Shown: positions 35,635-44,464 of the stretch, one piece after another
Numbering within the stretch: position 1 is the stretch's first letter
How the letters are laid out: each line of letters opens with the position of its first letter
Source: Mangrovimonas sp. TPBH4
GTDB taxonomy: Bacteria; Bacteroidota; Bacteroidia; Flavobacteriales; Flavobacteriaceae
Reading direction: 5' to 3'
DNA: 64,000 nucleotides
Assembly (NCBI RefSeq): GCF_001280505.1
Contig: NZ_LBIO01000042.1
Span: 62,001-126,000 of the forward strand
Notes under the pieces: model-generated
What the model was told of the DNA's origin: nothing
What the model saw: only the letters and a program-made list of their open reading frames with translations
Databases searched by the model: none
Program-made: the position numbers and the translations under genes

Positions 35635-37320
35635 TTAAAAAGGCGCTTCGCAAATGATGGTCATGACCTCTTTGGAAACAGGGTGCGTAAACGTTAAACG
35701 TTCGGCATGAAGGTGTAATCTATCGGTTTTGGTGCCATATAAATCATCGCCTACTATTGGAATTTGCAGCCCTTTGCTGTGCGCTGCATGGACCCGTAGT
35801 TGGTGGGTGCGTCCTGTAATTGGGTAGAAGTGAATGCGGGTTTTCCCGTTTTCTACAGATACTACTTCATACTGCGTTTTGGCGGGTTTTCCGTGGTCAT
35901 AGCACACCAATTGCTGAGGCCTGTTGTCCAAATCAACCCGTAAGGGGAGGTCGATGGTGCCTTCGGTGGTTGCTAATTCGCCGTCTAAAAGGGCCACATA
36001 GCGTTTTTTTACGGTACGTTGTATAAACTGTCTTTGAAGCAATTTGTGGGTGCGCTCGTTTTTAGCTACCAATAGTAAGCCAGACGTAGACATATCTAAA
36101 CGATGTACTAGCAGCGGACCTTTTGCTTTTGGGAGGTATTGTTTCATTTTTGTCAATACCGATTCGTTTTGGGTCTTTCCTGGTACCGACAAAAATTCGT
36201 GTGGCTTGTTCACCAATAAAAGATGCTCGTCTTCGAATACAATGTCCAATTCTTTGTCGTAGGTTATGGATTGCTCTATGGGGTTGTCTTCCACGATTAA
36301 GCCTTGCATCATATGTCCCAAAATGGGTTCGCACTTGCTGCGGCAAGAAGGATAGAACTGTTTGTGTTTGCGTACTTCCGATTTTGGCGAGGCACCCCAC
36401 CAAAATTCTGCCATGGCAATAGGTTGCAATTGGTTTTGATAGGCATATTGAAACAGTTTTGGAGCGGCACATTCTCCCGATCCTGCTGGGGGAACAGGGG
36501 ATGATGTATCTTTAAAAATGTCCAATAAATCTTTTGAAAGGCCTTCGGCATTTAAAAAACGATACTGTTCATGAAGTCGCTTTTGTAGATAAGCCGATTG
36601 TGATGCGCGCTGTTCTTTTAGCTCGATTATGGGCGCTGTGACTTTGGCTAAGTTTAGTTCGGCATCTTTTATGGCGGTTTCCCAATGTTGTTTTAGTTGT
36701 TTTAGCTGAATTTGGTATCCGATGCTTTCTGTTTTTAATCTTTCAAAAAGAGCTTGAAATTCACTGTCGCTTAAAACTTCTTTGGCTTCATCCCGTTGTT
36801 TATTGCGTTCTATCTTTTTGGCCTTCATCATGATCTTAAACGCTGCAAGCTCCCTTTCTGCGTTTCTTTTACTATCAGCTAGCTGTTCTTTGGCCATTAG
36901 TAATTCGTTGGCACTTTCAAGGGTTTCAATGGTTCTGTTGAGTTCATTAAGCTGGGCTTCTCCTTTTTTGTAAAAACCTTCTTTGTTTAAGGTGTCATAT
37001 ACGGTTGGGACAAAGCCTTTAAGGTGATTACTTTCAGCCAATTTTCCGGAAAAGGCCGCTAGATAAGCCAATTCGTTCTGTTGGTTTTTTACGACCATCA
37101 CTCCAAACATTTTTCCAATAACCAAGCCTTGCATTTCTGGAGCTAAACCAAAATTATGCTCAAAATCGGTTTGGTTTTCCAAATAGGTTTGCAAATCCTG
37201 TGCTGCCTGAATGCATAATGGATGGGGTTGGTAGTAAAATGGAAATGTGAATTTTTCCGGTAAGTCTACTCCCGAATCCGCCTTTAAGGGATGTATCAAT
37301 GTGTCGCCAAAATGTTGCAT
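35635..37320 (-). CDS. RluA-family 23S/tRNA pseudouridine synthase with long N-terminal extension
   Basis: 561 residues. The catalytic half is C-terminal: HRLDMSTSGLLLVAK with the active-site Asp409, YVALLDGEL and the TGRTHQLRVHAAH block near 510. The first 350 residues are an extra domain not found in RluA itself, with a long Glu/Lys/Arg coiled coil (about 110-230) and a Cys/His-containing segment before the catalytic domain. This longer form occurs in several marine bacteria. The target uridine is unknown. Confidence 0.85.
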   Translation of the reverse strand: MQHFGDTLIHPLKADSGVDLPEKFTFPFYYQPHPLCIQAAQDLQTYLENQTDFEHNFGLAPEMQGLVIGKMFGVMVVKNQQNELAYLAAFSGKLAESNHLKGFVPTVYDTLNKEGFYKKGEAQLNELNRTIETLESANELLMAKEQLADSKRNAERELAAFKIMMKAKKIERNKQRDEAKEVLSDSEFQALFERLKTESIGYQIQLKQLKQHWETAIKDAELNLAKVTAPIIELKEQRASQSAYLQKRLHEQYRFLNAEGLSKDLLDIFKDTSSPVPPAGSGECAAPKLFQYAYQNQLQPIAMAEFWWGASPKSEVRKHKQFYPSCRSKCEPILGHMMQGLIVEDNPIEQSITYDKELDIVFEDEHLLLVNKPHEFLSVPGKTQNESVLTKMKQYLPKAKGPLLVHRLDMSTSGLLLVAKNERTHKLLQRQFIQRTVKKRYVALLDGELATTEGTIDLPLRVDLDNRPQQLVCYDHGKPAKTQYEVVSVENGKTRIHFYPITGRTHQLRVHAAHSKGLQIPIVGDDLYGTKTDRLHLHAERLTFTHPVSKEVMTIICEAPF

Positions 37321-37408
37321 AGCTTCTGAAAAAGTGCCGCAAAGAAACGAAATAATAATGAATGTTAGCTTTGTCGTTAAGGGAGGCTAAGGCTTGCAAG
37401 TGTGATTT

Positions 37409-37816
37409 TTAGGGTGCCAAGTAGTTTCCGGAGTGGATCTGTTCTAGGTGCTCTGTGTCTAAATTGTAAATATACACCCAGGATAGCAGTGTGCTGCCAT
37501 CTTCTAAATAAGTGTTAACTTTTATACGTTTGTAGAGATCAGGTTCTGTGGAATGAGGATCTATGCCTTCGTAACTATCCAAAACTTCAAAAACACGAAT
37601 GGTATTGCTAAGCTGGTAAATGCTTCCGTAGACTTTATCTTTGGAATCGTCACTTAAAATAGCTCCTGGATAATTTTCGACCTTAAACAGTTTACCGTAA
37701 AAATAACCATCGCCTATCCATTGCGAATATTCAAGTAAAAAGCAAGACATCTCGTGACCAGTATCTTTCAATAAAGTGCCGTACACAAATAAATAGGTTG
37801 TTTCCATAGAAGTCAT
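37409..37816 (-). CDS. Gamma-glutamylcyclotransferase/AIG2-like protein
   Basis: 135 residues (an ATG three codons in, at 37807, is also possible). It has the family's YGTLLKDTGHE motif near the N-terminus, a GYFYGKLFKVENYPGAIL strand pair and the catalytic-type Glu in DSYEGIDP. Members cyclise gamma-glutamyl amines or are of unknown function. It is a single gene, 88 bp from the start of the RluA-like gene. Confidence 0.8.
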   Translation of the reverse strand: MTSMETTYLFVYGTLLKDTGHEMSCFLLEYSQWIGDGYFYGKLFKVENYPGAILSDDSKDKVYGSIYQLSNTIRVFEVLDSYEGIDPHSTEPDLYKRIKVNTYLEDGSTLLSWVYIYNLDTEHLEQIHSGNYLAP

Positions 37817-37891
37817 GGTAGAAGGTTGTTATCAATAATTAAAAGTATAAAAAATAGCCCTTAGGCCCGTGTGTTTTTCTGTTTAAAAACT

Positions 37892-37905
37892 GTAACCTAG
37901 GTCAC
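37892..37905. promoter_or_regulatory. CRP/FNR-like dyad upstream of DUF302-thioredoxin operon
   Basis: GTAACCTAGGTCAC is a palindrome with 12 of 14 matching positions. Its centre is about 41 bp before the expected transcription start set by the -7 element at 37927, the classic class II activator position. Confidence 0.5.
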
Positions 37906-37926
37906 GCCATAAAACTGAGGTTTTCT

Positions 37927-37934
37927 TAACTTTG
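37927..37934 (+). promoter_or_regulatory. Candidate -7 element of DUF302-thioredoxin operon
   Basis: TAACTTTG matches TAnnTTTG, 34 bases before the ATG at 37969. No TTG is at -33, as expected if an activator bound at 37892-37905 replaces it. Confidence 0.5.
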
Positions 37935-37968
37935 TTGTTTAAGTAATTGTAAATCAATCAATAAAAGT

Positions 37969-38367
37969 ATGAATTATTATTTTTCAACAAACACAACGGG
38001 AACTTTTGATGAAACTATAGATAAAGTAACCGCTTTATTGAAACAGGAAGGTTTTGGTATATTAACGGAAATAGATATGAAGCAAACTTTGAAAAATAAG
38101 TTGGATGTGGATATCAAGAAATATAAAATTTTGGGAGCTTGTAATCCGCCATTTGCCTATAAGGCACTTCGGGCAGAGAATAAAATAGGAACCATGTTGC
38201 CCTGTAACTTTATTGTTCAGGAGCTTGGTCCTGACCAAATGGAGGTGTCCTGTATCAATCCCATGGTGTCTATGCAGGCGGTGGGTAACGACACCTTGGA
38301 AGATGTTGCCCAAGAAGTGAGTTCCAAATTAGAAAATGTGATCAAAAACCTTAAAAATGAAGCGTAG
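37969..38367 (+). CDS. DUF302 domain protein
   Basis: 132 residues covering one DUF302 domain: YYFSTNTTGTFDETIDKVTALLKQEGFGILTEIDMKQTLKNKL at the start and the conserved LGACNPPFAYKAL with PCNFIVQE downstream. DUF302 proteins bind small ligands or metals and often occur with sulfur or redox genes. The reading frame overlaps the thioredoxin start by 11 bp, so the pair is translationally coupled and the role is probably redox-related. Confidence 0.85.
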   Translation: MNYYFSTNTTGTFDETIDKVTALLKQEGFGILTEIDMKQTLKNKLDVDIKKYKILGACNPPFAYKALRAENKIGTMLPCNFIVQELGPDQMEVSCINPMVSMQAVGNDTLEDVAQEVSSKLENVIKNLKNEA

Positions 38368-38656
38368 TTTTAATGAGATTGTTAATGCCGATACCCCTGT
38401 ATTGGTAGATTTTTTTGCGGATTGGTGTGGGCCATGTAAAATGTTGGCGCCTATTTTAAAACAGGTTAAGGAAAGTCTTGGCGACACCGTTAAGATTGTA
38501 AAAATAGATGTGGATAAGAATAATGCCTTGGCGGCCAAGTATCAGGTTCGGGGAGTACCTACAATGTTGCTTTTTAAAAATGGGCAACAGGTTTGGAGAC
38601 AATCTGGTGTGCTTCAGAAAGAGGATATCATTCAGGTGATTAAGGCAAATTCTTAG
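38357..38656 (+). CDS. Thioredoxin
   Basis: 99-residue classical thioredoxin with active site WCGPCK (residues 23-28) and the cis-Pro region RGVPTMLLFKNGQ. It has no signal peptide, so it is a cytosolic disulfide reductase. It starts inside the end of the DUF302 gene. The strong hairpin after the stop has its T-tract on the minus strand, so it is not a good terminator for this gene. Confidence 0.93.
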   Translation: MKRSFNEIVNADTPVLVDFFADWCGPCKMLAPILKQVKESLGDTVKIVKIDVDKNNALAAKYQVRGVPTMLLFKNGQQVWRQSGVLQKEDIIQVIKANS

Positions 38657-38664
38657 TTGGGTAA

Positions 38665-38699
38665 AGTAAAAAAGGCGTGGGAGCTGAAACCACGCCTTT
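38665..38699 (-). terminator. Minus-strand Rho-independent terminator
   Basis: AAAGGCGTGG / CCACGCCTTT arms with a 9-base loop (38671-38699). On the minus strand the hairpin is followed by a long T-run; on the plus strand only three T follow. It therefore ends a minus-strand transcript from the small ORF at 38721-38792. Confidence 0.75.
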
Positions 38700-38720
38700 C
38701 ATCTCAAGTTCATCGATGTT

Positions 38721-38792
38721 TTAAGGAGCCATAACAAAGGCAGGCTTCATCGATAGTTGTCCAGTTAAAGAGTCGCAAAGAAACTTATTCAT
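38721..38792 (-). CDS. Possible 23-residue peptide with own terminator
   Basis: ATG at 38792, stop at 38721, encoding MNKFLCDSLTGQLSMKPAF then VMAP. It is followed 22 bp later by the strong minus-strand terminator and has no other gene around it on that strand, so it looks like a small transcription unit facing the thioredoxin gene. I recognise no family, and no clear promoter was found. It could be a leader peptide, a small protein or part of a small RNA. Confidence 0.3.
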   Translation of the reverse strand: MNKFLCDSLTGQLSMKPAFVMAP

Positions 38793-38959
38793 GAGTGAAA
38801 TGAAGGGGTTCTTGGGTTAAGGAATGCTTAACTTTAATGATGGAATGTTAACAGATGGTTTTAGGGGTGTTGAAAAATTGCCTGTGGATAACTGTCGTAT
38901 TTGCACTGTTAAAACGAGTATATTTTTTCGTAACTTTCTGATACTTAAAATTTAAGGCC
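38793..38959. other. Gene-free part of the thioredoxin-cupin gap
   Basis: About 170 bp, AT-rich, presumably holding the promoter of the cupin gene and the start region of the minus-strand unit. No -7/-33 pair with correct spacing was found on either strand. Confidence 0.5.
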
Positions 38960-39346
38960 ATGAAAATCAACAAGGAAAACATCCCAGCTACCATGGAATC
39001 TCCAGATGCTATCATGCGTGCTCAGGCCGACTTTGGAGCCATGACCGCTTGTTATAATGAATTACCAGCCGGAACCGACTTTACGCCACTTTTAGACGGA
39101 TTGGAGAACAACAGTTGTCATTGCCCACATTGGGGATACATTATTGAAGGGGCACTTTTGGTGCTGTATGACGATGGGAAAGAAGACCTGTTACAAGAAG
39201 GCGATGTATTTTATTTGCCTGCAGGTCATACCGCTGTAGTTCAGGAGAATGTCAAGTTTATTGATTTTAGTCCTACTAAGGAATACAATGAAGTCATTAC
39301 CCATGTTGGCAAGAAAATGGCAGAATTGGAAGGAGAGGCTTCCTGA
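38960..39346 (+). CDS. Cupin-fold protein
   Basis: 128 residues. A single cupin barrel is indicated by NSCHCPHWGYIIEGALLVLYDDG and the second motif EEGDVFYLPAGHTAVV-like region (about 85-100), which provide possible metal ligands (His/Cys and His). The rest is charged with a helical tail. The ligand is unknown. It is a single gene between the thioredoxin operon and the RND region. Confidence 0.75.
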   Translation: MKINKENIPATMESPDAIMRAQADFGAMTACYNELPAGTDFTPLLDGLENNSCHCPHWGYIIEGALLVLYDDGKEDLLQEGDVFYLPAGHTAVVQENVKFIDFSPTKEYNEVITHVGKKMAELEGEAS

Positions 39347-39506
39347 TTTCTTCGTGTTTTGTTAATTGCTATTGGTCGGTGATTCATAGGGAGTTGCAAT
39401 TTATTATTTTCTGCTTGCTTCTTTTTTGTGTATCTCTAAATTCAACTGTCTAAAATCTGGGGATTCACAAAAGCAACACTTTTTTGCAAATATTTAATGT
39501 TTAAAA

Positions 39507-39538
39507 TTTGTTTGGGTTCTTCGCTTCTTTTAGTTTTG
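39507..39538 (+). promoter_or_regulatory. Promoter with near-leaderless spacing before small secreted protein
   Basis: TTTG (39507-39510), a 20-base spacer and TAGTTTTG (39531-39538) match the Bacteroidota consensus. The -7 element ends 8 bases before the ATG at 39547, implying a very short or absent 5' leader. Confidence 0.55.
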
Positions 39539-39546
39539 CCTCCCAA

Positions 39547-39963
39547 ATGATGAGAACATTCCTAAAATATTTCTTATTTGTTTGTGCGGTACTTATGTTT
39601 GGGTACGGCCAAGCTTTTGCCAATTTTTCTTCAGAAGGCAATGGGAGTGTTCACGTTAATCAAAATCAGAGTGTAGCTAAGCAAGGCCAACACAACTCTT
39701 TTATTACAAAGGGGTGGTCCCATTCTGAAAAGGAAATGCCCGTTCTTGAGGTTTCCATTGCAGAACCTGAAGAGGAGAACGCTCACATTTACGATTTTAA
39801 AAAACAATTAGAAGGGCAGTACTACTACATTTCGGCAATTTGCTTTGCTCTTGCTATCGGCTTTATTCTTGCTGAAAAGAAAAAACATCTACCTTTTAGT
39901 AAGTGCCATGTGCATTTACCATCCCAAAAAATATCCGTCCTGTACCAAGTGTTCAGGATTTGA
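39547..39963 (+). CDS. Small secreted/membrane protein upstream of RND operon
   Basis: 138 residues from 39547 (a second ATG follows directly at 39550). Order: signal peptide (about 1-26, FLKYFLFVCAVLMFGYGQAFA), a polar mature part, one membrane helix (about 92-112, YYYISAICFALAIGFILAE) followed by KKK, and a short tail with Cys/His. I do not recognise the family. It lies 154 bp before the RND adaptor gene on the same strand, separated by a dyad. Confidence 0.6.
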   Translation: MMRTFLKYFLFVCAVLMFGYGQAFANFSSEGNGSVHVNQNQSVAKQGQHNSFITKGWSHSEKEMPVLEVSIAEPEEENAHIYDFKKQLEGQYYYISAICFALAIGFILAEKKKHLPFSKCHVHLPSQKISVLYQVFRI

Positions 39964-39976
39964 TTTTTGCGTATTA

Positions 39977-39995
39977 AGGCAATTTAATATTGCCT
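39977..39995. promoter_or_regulatory. Dyad between small secreted protein and RND operon
   Basis: AGGCAAT-N5-ATTGCCT, perfect 7-bp arms. It may be a weak terminator for the gene before it or an operator for the RND operon whose adaptor starts at 40118. Confidence 0.45.
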
Positions 39996-40117
39996 AACTT
40001 CTGTAATATGTCCTGAGGATCTAGACCTTTTAGCGGACATGTTGCCTATTTCAATTCATACTTTTTTCAAACTATTCAAACATAAAGCCAAGGAGCTTTA
40101 TACAAACAAAAATTATT

Positions 40118-41200
40118 ATGAAGAGATTCCCAATTTACGTTGGTCTATTGGCCATGGTATGTAGTGTAGGTTGTAACTCGCACAAGGAAGAAAAGCACGA
40201 AGAACGGACCTTTCAGGTAACCAATCCTGTGTATAGGGACACTTCCATTACCAAGGAATATGTCTGTCAGGTGCATTCTATCCGAAATATCGAGATCAGA
40301 GCTATGGAAAAGGGCTACCTGCAAGACATTAGAGTAGATGAAGGTCAAAAGGTGAAAAAGGGACAGATGATGTTCCAGATCATGCCGAATATCTATCAAG
40401 CAGAGCTTCAAAAGGCAAAGGCCGAAAGTGAGGCTGCTTCTATTGAATACCAGAATACCAAATTGTTGGCAGACAATGATGTTGTGTCTCCAAACGAATT
40501 GGCCCTGGCAAAGGCCAATTACGAAAAGTCTAAGGCTGAGGTTGTCTTGGCAGAAACCCATTTAGGATTTACCAATATTAAAGCGCCCTTTGATGGGATT
40601 ATGGACCACCTTCATGTGCGTGAAGGTAGTATGTTGGATGAAGGAGAGTTGTTGACAACACTTTCAGACAACAGTCAGATGTGGGTATATTTCAATGTGC
40701 CTGAAGCCGAGTATTTGGATTATGTCATGAGTCAAAACAAAGACGATAAAAAAGAGGTTCGTTTGTTAATGGCCAACAATAAAACATTCAACCAAAAAGG
40801 TGTTGTTGAAACCATTGAAGGAGAATTCAATAACGAAACAGGAAATATTGCCTTTAGAGCGACCTTTCAAAATCCTGATGGCATATTGCGTCATGGAGAA
40901 ACAGGAACGGTCTTAATGACGACGCCTTTAAAACATGCCATGTTGATTCCGCAGAAGGCTACTTTTGAGGTTTTGGATAAACGTTACGTGTTTGTGGTAG
41001 ATCAGGACCACATTGTTAGACAAAAGGAAATCAAGGTAGGCGCAGAGCTTTCGCATTTGTTTGTAGTTGAAAGTGGTCTTGATGAAAAGGATATCATTCT
41101 TTTGGAAGGCATCCGTTTGGTTAAGGACAGTCAGAAAATTGCTTATGAGCTAGAGCAACCAGATGAGGTTTTGGTCCATTTGGACGTTTACGCCGAATAA
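40118..41200 (+). CDS. RND efflux periplasmic adaptor (membrane fusion lipoprotein)
   Basis: 360 residues with a lipoprotein signal (Cys19 after VCSVG). The hairpin, lipoyl and beta-barrel layout of the AcrA/MexA family is visible: GYLQDIRVDEGQKVKKGQMMFQI (lipoyl half), a helical hairpin (about 85-155) and IKAPFDGIMDHLHVREGSML. It links the inner-membrane pump to the outer-membrane channel encoded downstream. It is 21 bp from the pump gene in a three-gene operon. No local regulator gene is present. Confidence 0.93.
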   Translation: MKRFPIYVGLLAMVCSVGCNSHKEEKHEERTFQVTNPVYRDTSITKEYVCQVHSIRNIEIRAMEKGYLQDIRVDEGQKVKKGQMMFQIMPNIYQAELQKAKAESEAASIEYQNTKLLADNDVVSPNELALAKANYEKSKAEVVLAETHLGFTNIKAPFDGIMDHLHVREGSMLDEGELLTTLSDNSQMWVYFNVPEAEYLDYVMSQNKDDKKEVRLLMANNKTFNQKGVVETIEGEFNNETGNIAFRATFQNPDGILRHGETGTVLMTTPLKHAMLIPQKATFEVLDKRYVFVVDQDHIVRQKEIKVGAELSHLFVVESGLDEKDIILLEGIRLVKDSQKIAYELEQPDEVLVHLDVYAE

Positions 41201-41221
41201 TAATCCCAAAAATTTTAGATC

Positions 41222-44200
41222 ATGTTTAAAAAGTTTATTCATAGACCGGTATTGGCTATTGTCATTTCGGTAATGATAGTTTTTGTGGGGTTATTGGCGA
41301 TAAAGCAGTTGCCTATTTCGCAATTTCCCCAAATTGCCCCAACCACTGTTAACATATTCATAGCCTATCCAGGGTCGAGTGCCGACGTTTTGGTAAAGTC
41401 AACCTTGATTCCTTTGGAAACCGCCATTAATGGAGTGCAAGGAATGCGATATATTGCTTCCGATGCCACCAGTGCAGGTGAAGGAACGGTAAGAATTATT
41501 TTCGATCCAGGTACCGATCCCAACGATGCCGTCGTCCGGGTTAAGACCAGAGTGGACCAAGTAATGCCGCTTTTGCCAGAATTGGTGCAAAGGGAAGGGG
41601 TAATTATTACGCCGGTTCAGCCTAGTATGTTGATGTATGTGAACCTTTATAGCAAAAAGGACAATACAGATGAAAAGTTTCTTTACAATTATGCGTACAC
41701 CAGAATAGTTCCAGAGATTCAAAGGATCAATGGGATTGCGAGTGCCCAAATTTTAGGGAGCCGTAAATTTGCCATGAGGGTTTGGTTGAAACCAGATCGT
41801 ATGCGTGCCTATAATATTTCGGCGGAAGAAGTGCTTGAGGCGATGGAGGACCAAAGTATTCTGGCACGTCCAGGACGTATTGGTAGAAGTTCAGGGAAAA
41901 AATCCCAATCCTTGGAGTATGTATTGACCTATCGTGACCGTTATAACGAGCCTGAAGAGTATAAGGAGATCATTGTAAGGGCCAATTCCAAAGGGGAAAT
42001 GATTACCCTTGGCGACATTGCCGATGTGGAACTGGGAAGTGAATTCTTCGATATCTATTCCAATCTCGATGGGGAGCCTTCGGCTTCTATCGTGTTAAAA
42101 CAAACTTTCGGAAGTAACGGAAGTGATGTTATCAAGGCCGTAAAAGAAAAATTAAAGGAACTCAAGGAAGATTTGCCTCCAGGGGTGGATTATAAAATCA
42201 GTTATGACGTTTCCAATTTCTTGGATGCTTCCATAGAGCAGGTATTGCACACGCTTCGAGATGCTTTCATCTTGGTGGCTATTGTGGTGTTCATATTCTT
42301 GGGAGACTGGCGTTCTACGTTAATCCCCATTATTGCCGTTCCGGTATCCTTGGTAGGGGCCTTTTTTGTGATGCAAATATTCGGCTTGTCCATCAACTTG
42401 ATCACTCTTTTCGCCTTGGTATTGGCCATTGGTATTGTGGTGGATGATGCCATTGTGGTTGTGGAGGCCGTCCATATCAAGATGGAAGAAGAACATCTCA
42501 CGCCTTATCAGGCTTCCAGTAAAGTATTGGGTGAAATTGGAGGGGCTATTATTGCCATTACCTTGGTAATGGTTTCGGTTTTCATCCCTATTTCATTTTT
42601 GAATGGGCCAGTAGGAGTGTTCTACAGACAGTTCTCCATTACCATGGCTGGTGCTATTGTAATTTCAGCCATAGTGGCCTTGACATTAACGCCTGTATTA
42701 TGTGCCATGATTTTAAAGAACAATCATGGACAGCCAAGAAAGAAATCATTGATGAACCGTTTCATTGATAGTTTTGACCGTCTTTTTGAAAGATTGACGG
42801 GACGCTATGTAGGATTCCTGAAGCTTATTGTTCATAGAAGGGTGATTACGTTTGGAGTGCTGATAGCTTTCTGTATCGGAACTGGATTGGTGAATAAAGT
42901 GGTGCCTTCAGGGTTTATACCTAGTGAAGACCAGGGGATGATTTATGCCATCATTCAAACACCGCCGGGAGCTACTTTGGAGCGTACTAATGATGTCGCT
43001 AGAAAACTTCAGGCGATGTGTGAAGAGATTGAAGGCGTGGAATCGGTATCGTCTTTGGCAGGGTATGAAATTATGACCGAAGGTCGTGGTTCCAACGCAG
43101 GAACCTGTTTGATTAACCTTAAGCCTTGGTCGGACCGTAAGCATTCGGTACACGAAATCATGGAAGAACTGGAAGAGGAAAGCAAGGATCTTGCAGCGGT
43201 CATTGAATACTTCGAACCACCTGCGGTACCAGGATTCGGGTCCTCGGGAGGGTTCTCCTTAAGATTATTGGATAAAACCAACGGTACCGATTATCATGAA
43301 TTTGAAAGAATCAACAACGAGTTTTTGGAAGCTCTGGGACAGCGTAAGGAGTTGAGCGGTTTGTTTACCTTCTTTGCGGCCAATTATCCACAATATGAGT
43401 TGAAGATCAATAATAAGGCAGCCATGCAAAAAGGGGTTTCCATTGGAAATGCCATGGAAAACCTCAATATTCTAATTGGTAGTACCTACGAGCAAGGGTT
43501 TATCAAGTTTGGACGCTTTTTCAAAGTGTATACTCAAGCGGCTCCGGAGTACCGTAGCTTGCCAACCGATTTGGAAAAACTTTTTGTGAAAAATGAAGAA
43601 GGCGAAATGGTGCCCTATTCTTCTTTCATGACGTTGGAAAAGAAATTGGGACCTAACGAGATTACCCGATACAATTTGTATAATTCCGCAGCCATTCGAG
43701 GGTTGCCTTCAAAAGGTTATACTAGTGATGATGCCATTAAGGCCATTCAAGAAGTAGCGCAACAAACCTTGCCTCGTGGGTATGATATTGCTTGGGAAGG
43801 TCTTTCGTACGACGAAGCGCAACGCGGTAACGATGCTCTTTATGTTTTCATCGTGGTGTTGATCTTTGTGTACTTTGTATTGGCAGCTCAATATGAGAGT
43901 TTCCTATTGCCGTTGGCGGTGTTGTTGTCATTGCCAATTGGAGTATTTGGATCGTTTTTAATGTTGAAGGCCATGGGACTATCCAACGATGTATATGCTC
44001 AAATTGGGATGATCATGCTAGTTGGATTGCTAAGTAAAAACGCCGTGCTTATTGTGGAGTTTGCGGTGCAAAGGCACAGGCAGGGTGCTACCGTTTTGGA
44101 AGCGGCTATTGAAGGAGCCAAAATGAGGTTCCGACCTATTTTGATGACATCGTTTGCCTTTATAGCTGGATTGGTGCCCTTGGTAATCGCTACTGGTGCT

Positions 44201-44464
44201 GGGGCTATCGGAAATAGAACCATTGGAGGCTCTTCTTTGGGAGGAATGTTGATAGGAACTCTTTTTGGAGTGGTTGTCATTCCAGGGTTGTATTACATTT
44301 TTGGAAAAATGGCAGAAGGAAGAAGCTTGATCAAGGATGAGCACCAAGAACCAATTTCTGAAGAGTTTGTGAGACGTGGTGAAGAAGAAAGTGCTTTAAG
44401 GCAGCGTCTGAAAGAGATGAACAAACAAATCAAAAAACTAATGAAAGGAAACAATGAGAAATAA
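41222..44464 (+). CDS. RND multidrug efflux permease (HAE1 family)
   Basis: 1080-residue proton-driven inner-membrane pump of the AcrB/MexB type. It has the duplicated RND layout: helix 1 at the N-terminus (FIHRPVLAIVISVMIVFVGLL), a periplasmic loop, helices 2-6 around 335-500 with the proton-relay segment LALVLAIGIVVDDAIVVVEAV, and the second half with DVYAQIGMIMLVGLLSKNAVLIVEFA. The C-terminus is a charged coiled tail. Substrate range is not predictable from sequence. Confidence 0.95.
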   Translation: MFKKFIHRPVLAIVISVMIVFVGLLAIKQLPISQFPQIAPTTVNIFIAYPGSSADVLVKSTLIPLETAINGVQGMRYIASDATSAGEGTVRIIFDPGTDPNDAVVRVKTRVDQVMPLLPELVQREGVIITPVQPSMLMYVNLYSKKDNTDEKFLYNYAYTRIVPEIQRINGIASAQILGSRKFAMRVWLKPDRMRAYNISAEEVLEAMEDQSILARPGRIGRSSGKKSQSLEYVLTYRDRYNEPEEYKEIIVRANSKGEMITLGDIADVELGSEFFDIYSNLDGEPSASIVLKQTFGSNGSDVIKAVKEKLKELKEDLPPGVDYKISYDVSNFLDASIEQVLHTLRDAFILVAIVVFIFLGDWRSTLIPIIAVPVSLVGAFFVMQIFGLSINLITLFALVLAIGIVVDDAIVVVEAVHIKMEEEHLTPYQASSKVLGEIGGAIIAITLVMVSVFIPISFLNGPVGVFYRQFSITMAGAIVISAIVALTLTPVLCAMILKNNHGQPRKKSLMNRFIDSFDRLFERLTGRYVGFLKLIVHRRVITFGVLIAFCIGTGLVNKVVPSGFIPSEDQGMIYAIIQTPPGATLERTNDVARKLQAMCEEIEGVESVSSLAGYEIMTEGRGSNAGTCLINLKPWSDRKHSVHEIMEELEEESKDLAAVIEYFEPPAVPGFGSSGGFSLRLLDKTNGTDYHEFERINNEFLEALGQRKELSGLFTFFAANYPQYELKINNKAAMQKGVSIGNAMENLNILIGSTYEQGFIKFGRFFKVYTQAAPEYRSLPTDLEKLFVKNEEGEMVPYSSFMTLEKKLGPNEITRYNLYNSAAIRGLPSKGYTSDDAIKAIQEVAQQTLPRGYDIAWEGLSYDEAQRGNDALYVFIVVLIFVYFVLAAQYESFLLPLAVLLSLPIGVFGSFLMLKAMGLSNDVYAQIGMIMLVGLLSKNAVLIVEFAVQRHRQGATVLEAAIEGAKMRFRPILMTSFAFIAGLVPLVIATGAGAIGNRTIGGSSLGGMLIGTLFGVVVIPGLYYIFGKMAEGRSLIKDEHQEPISEEFVRRGEEESALRQRLKEMNKQIKKLMKGNNEK

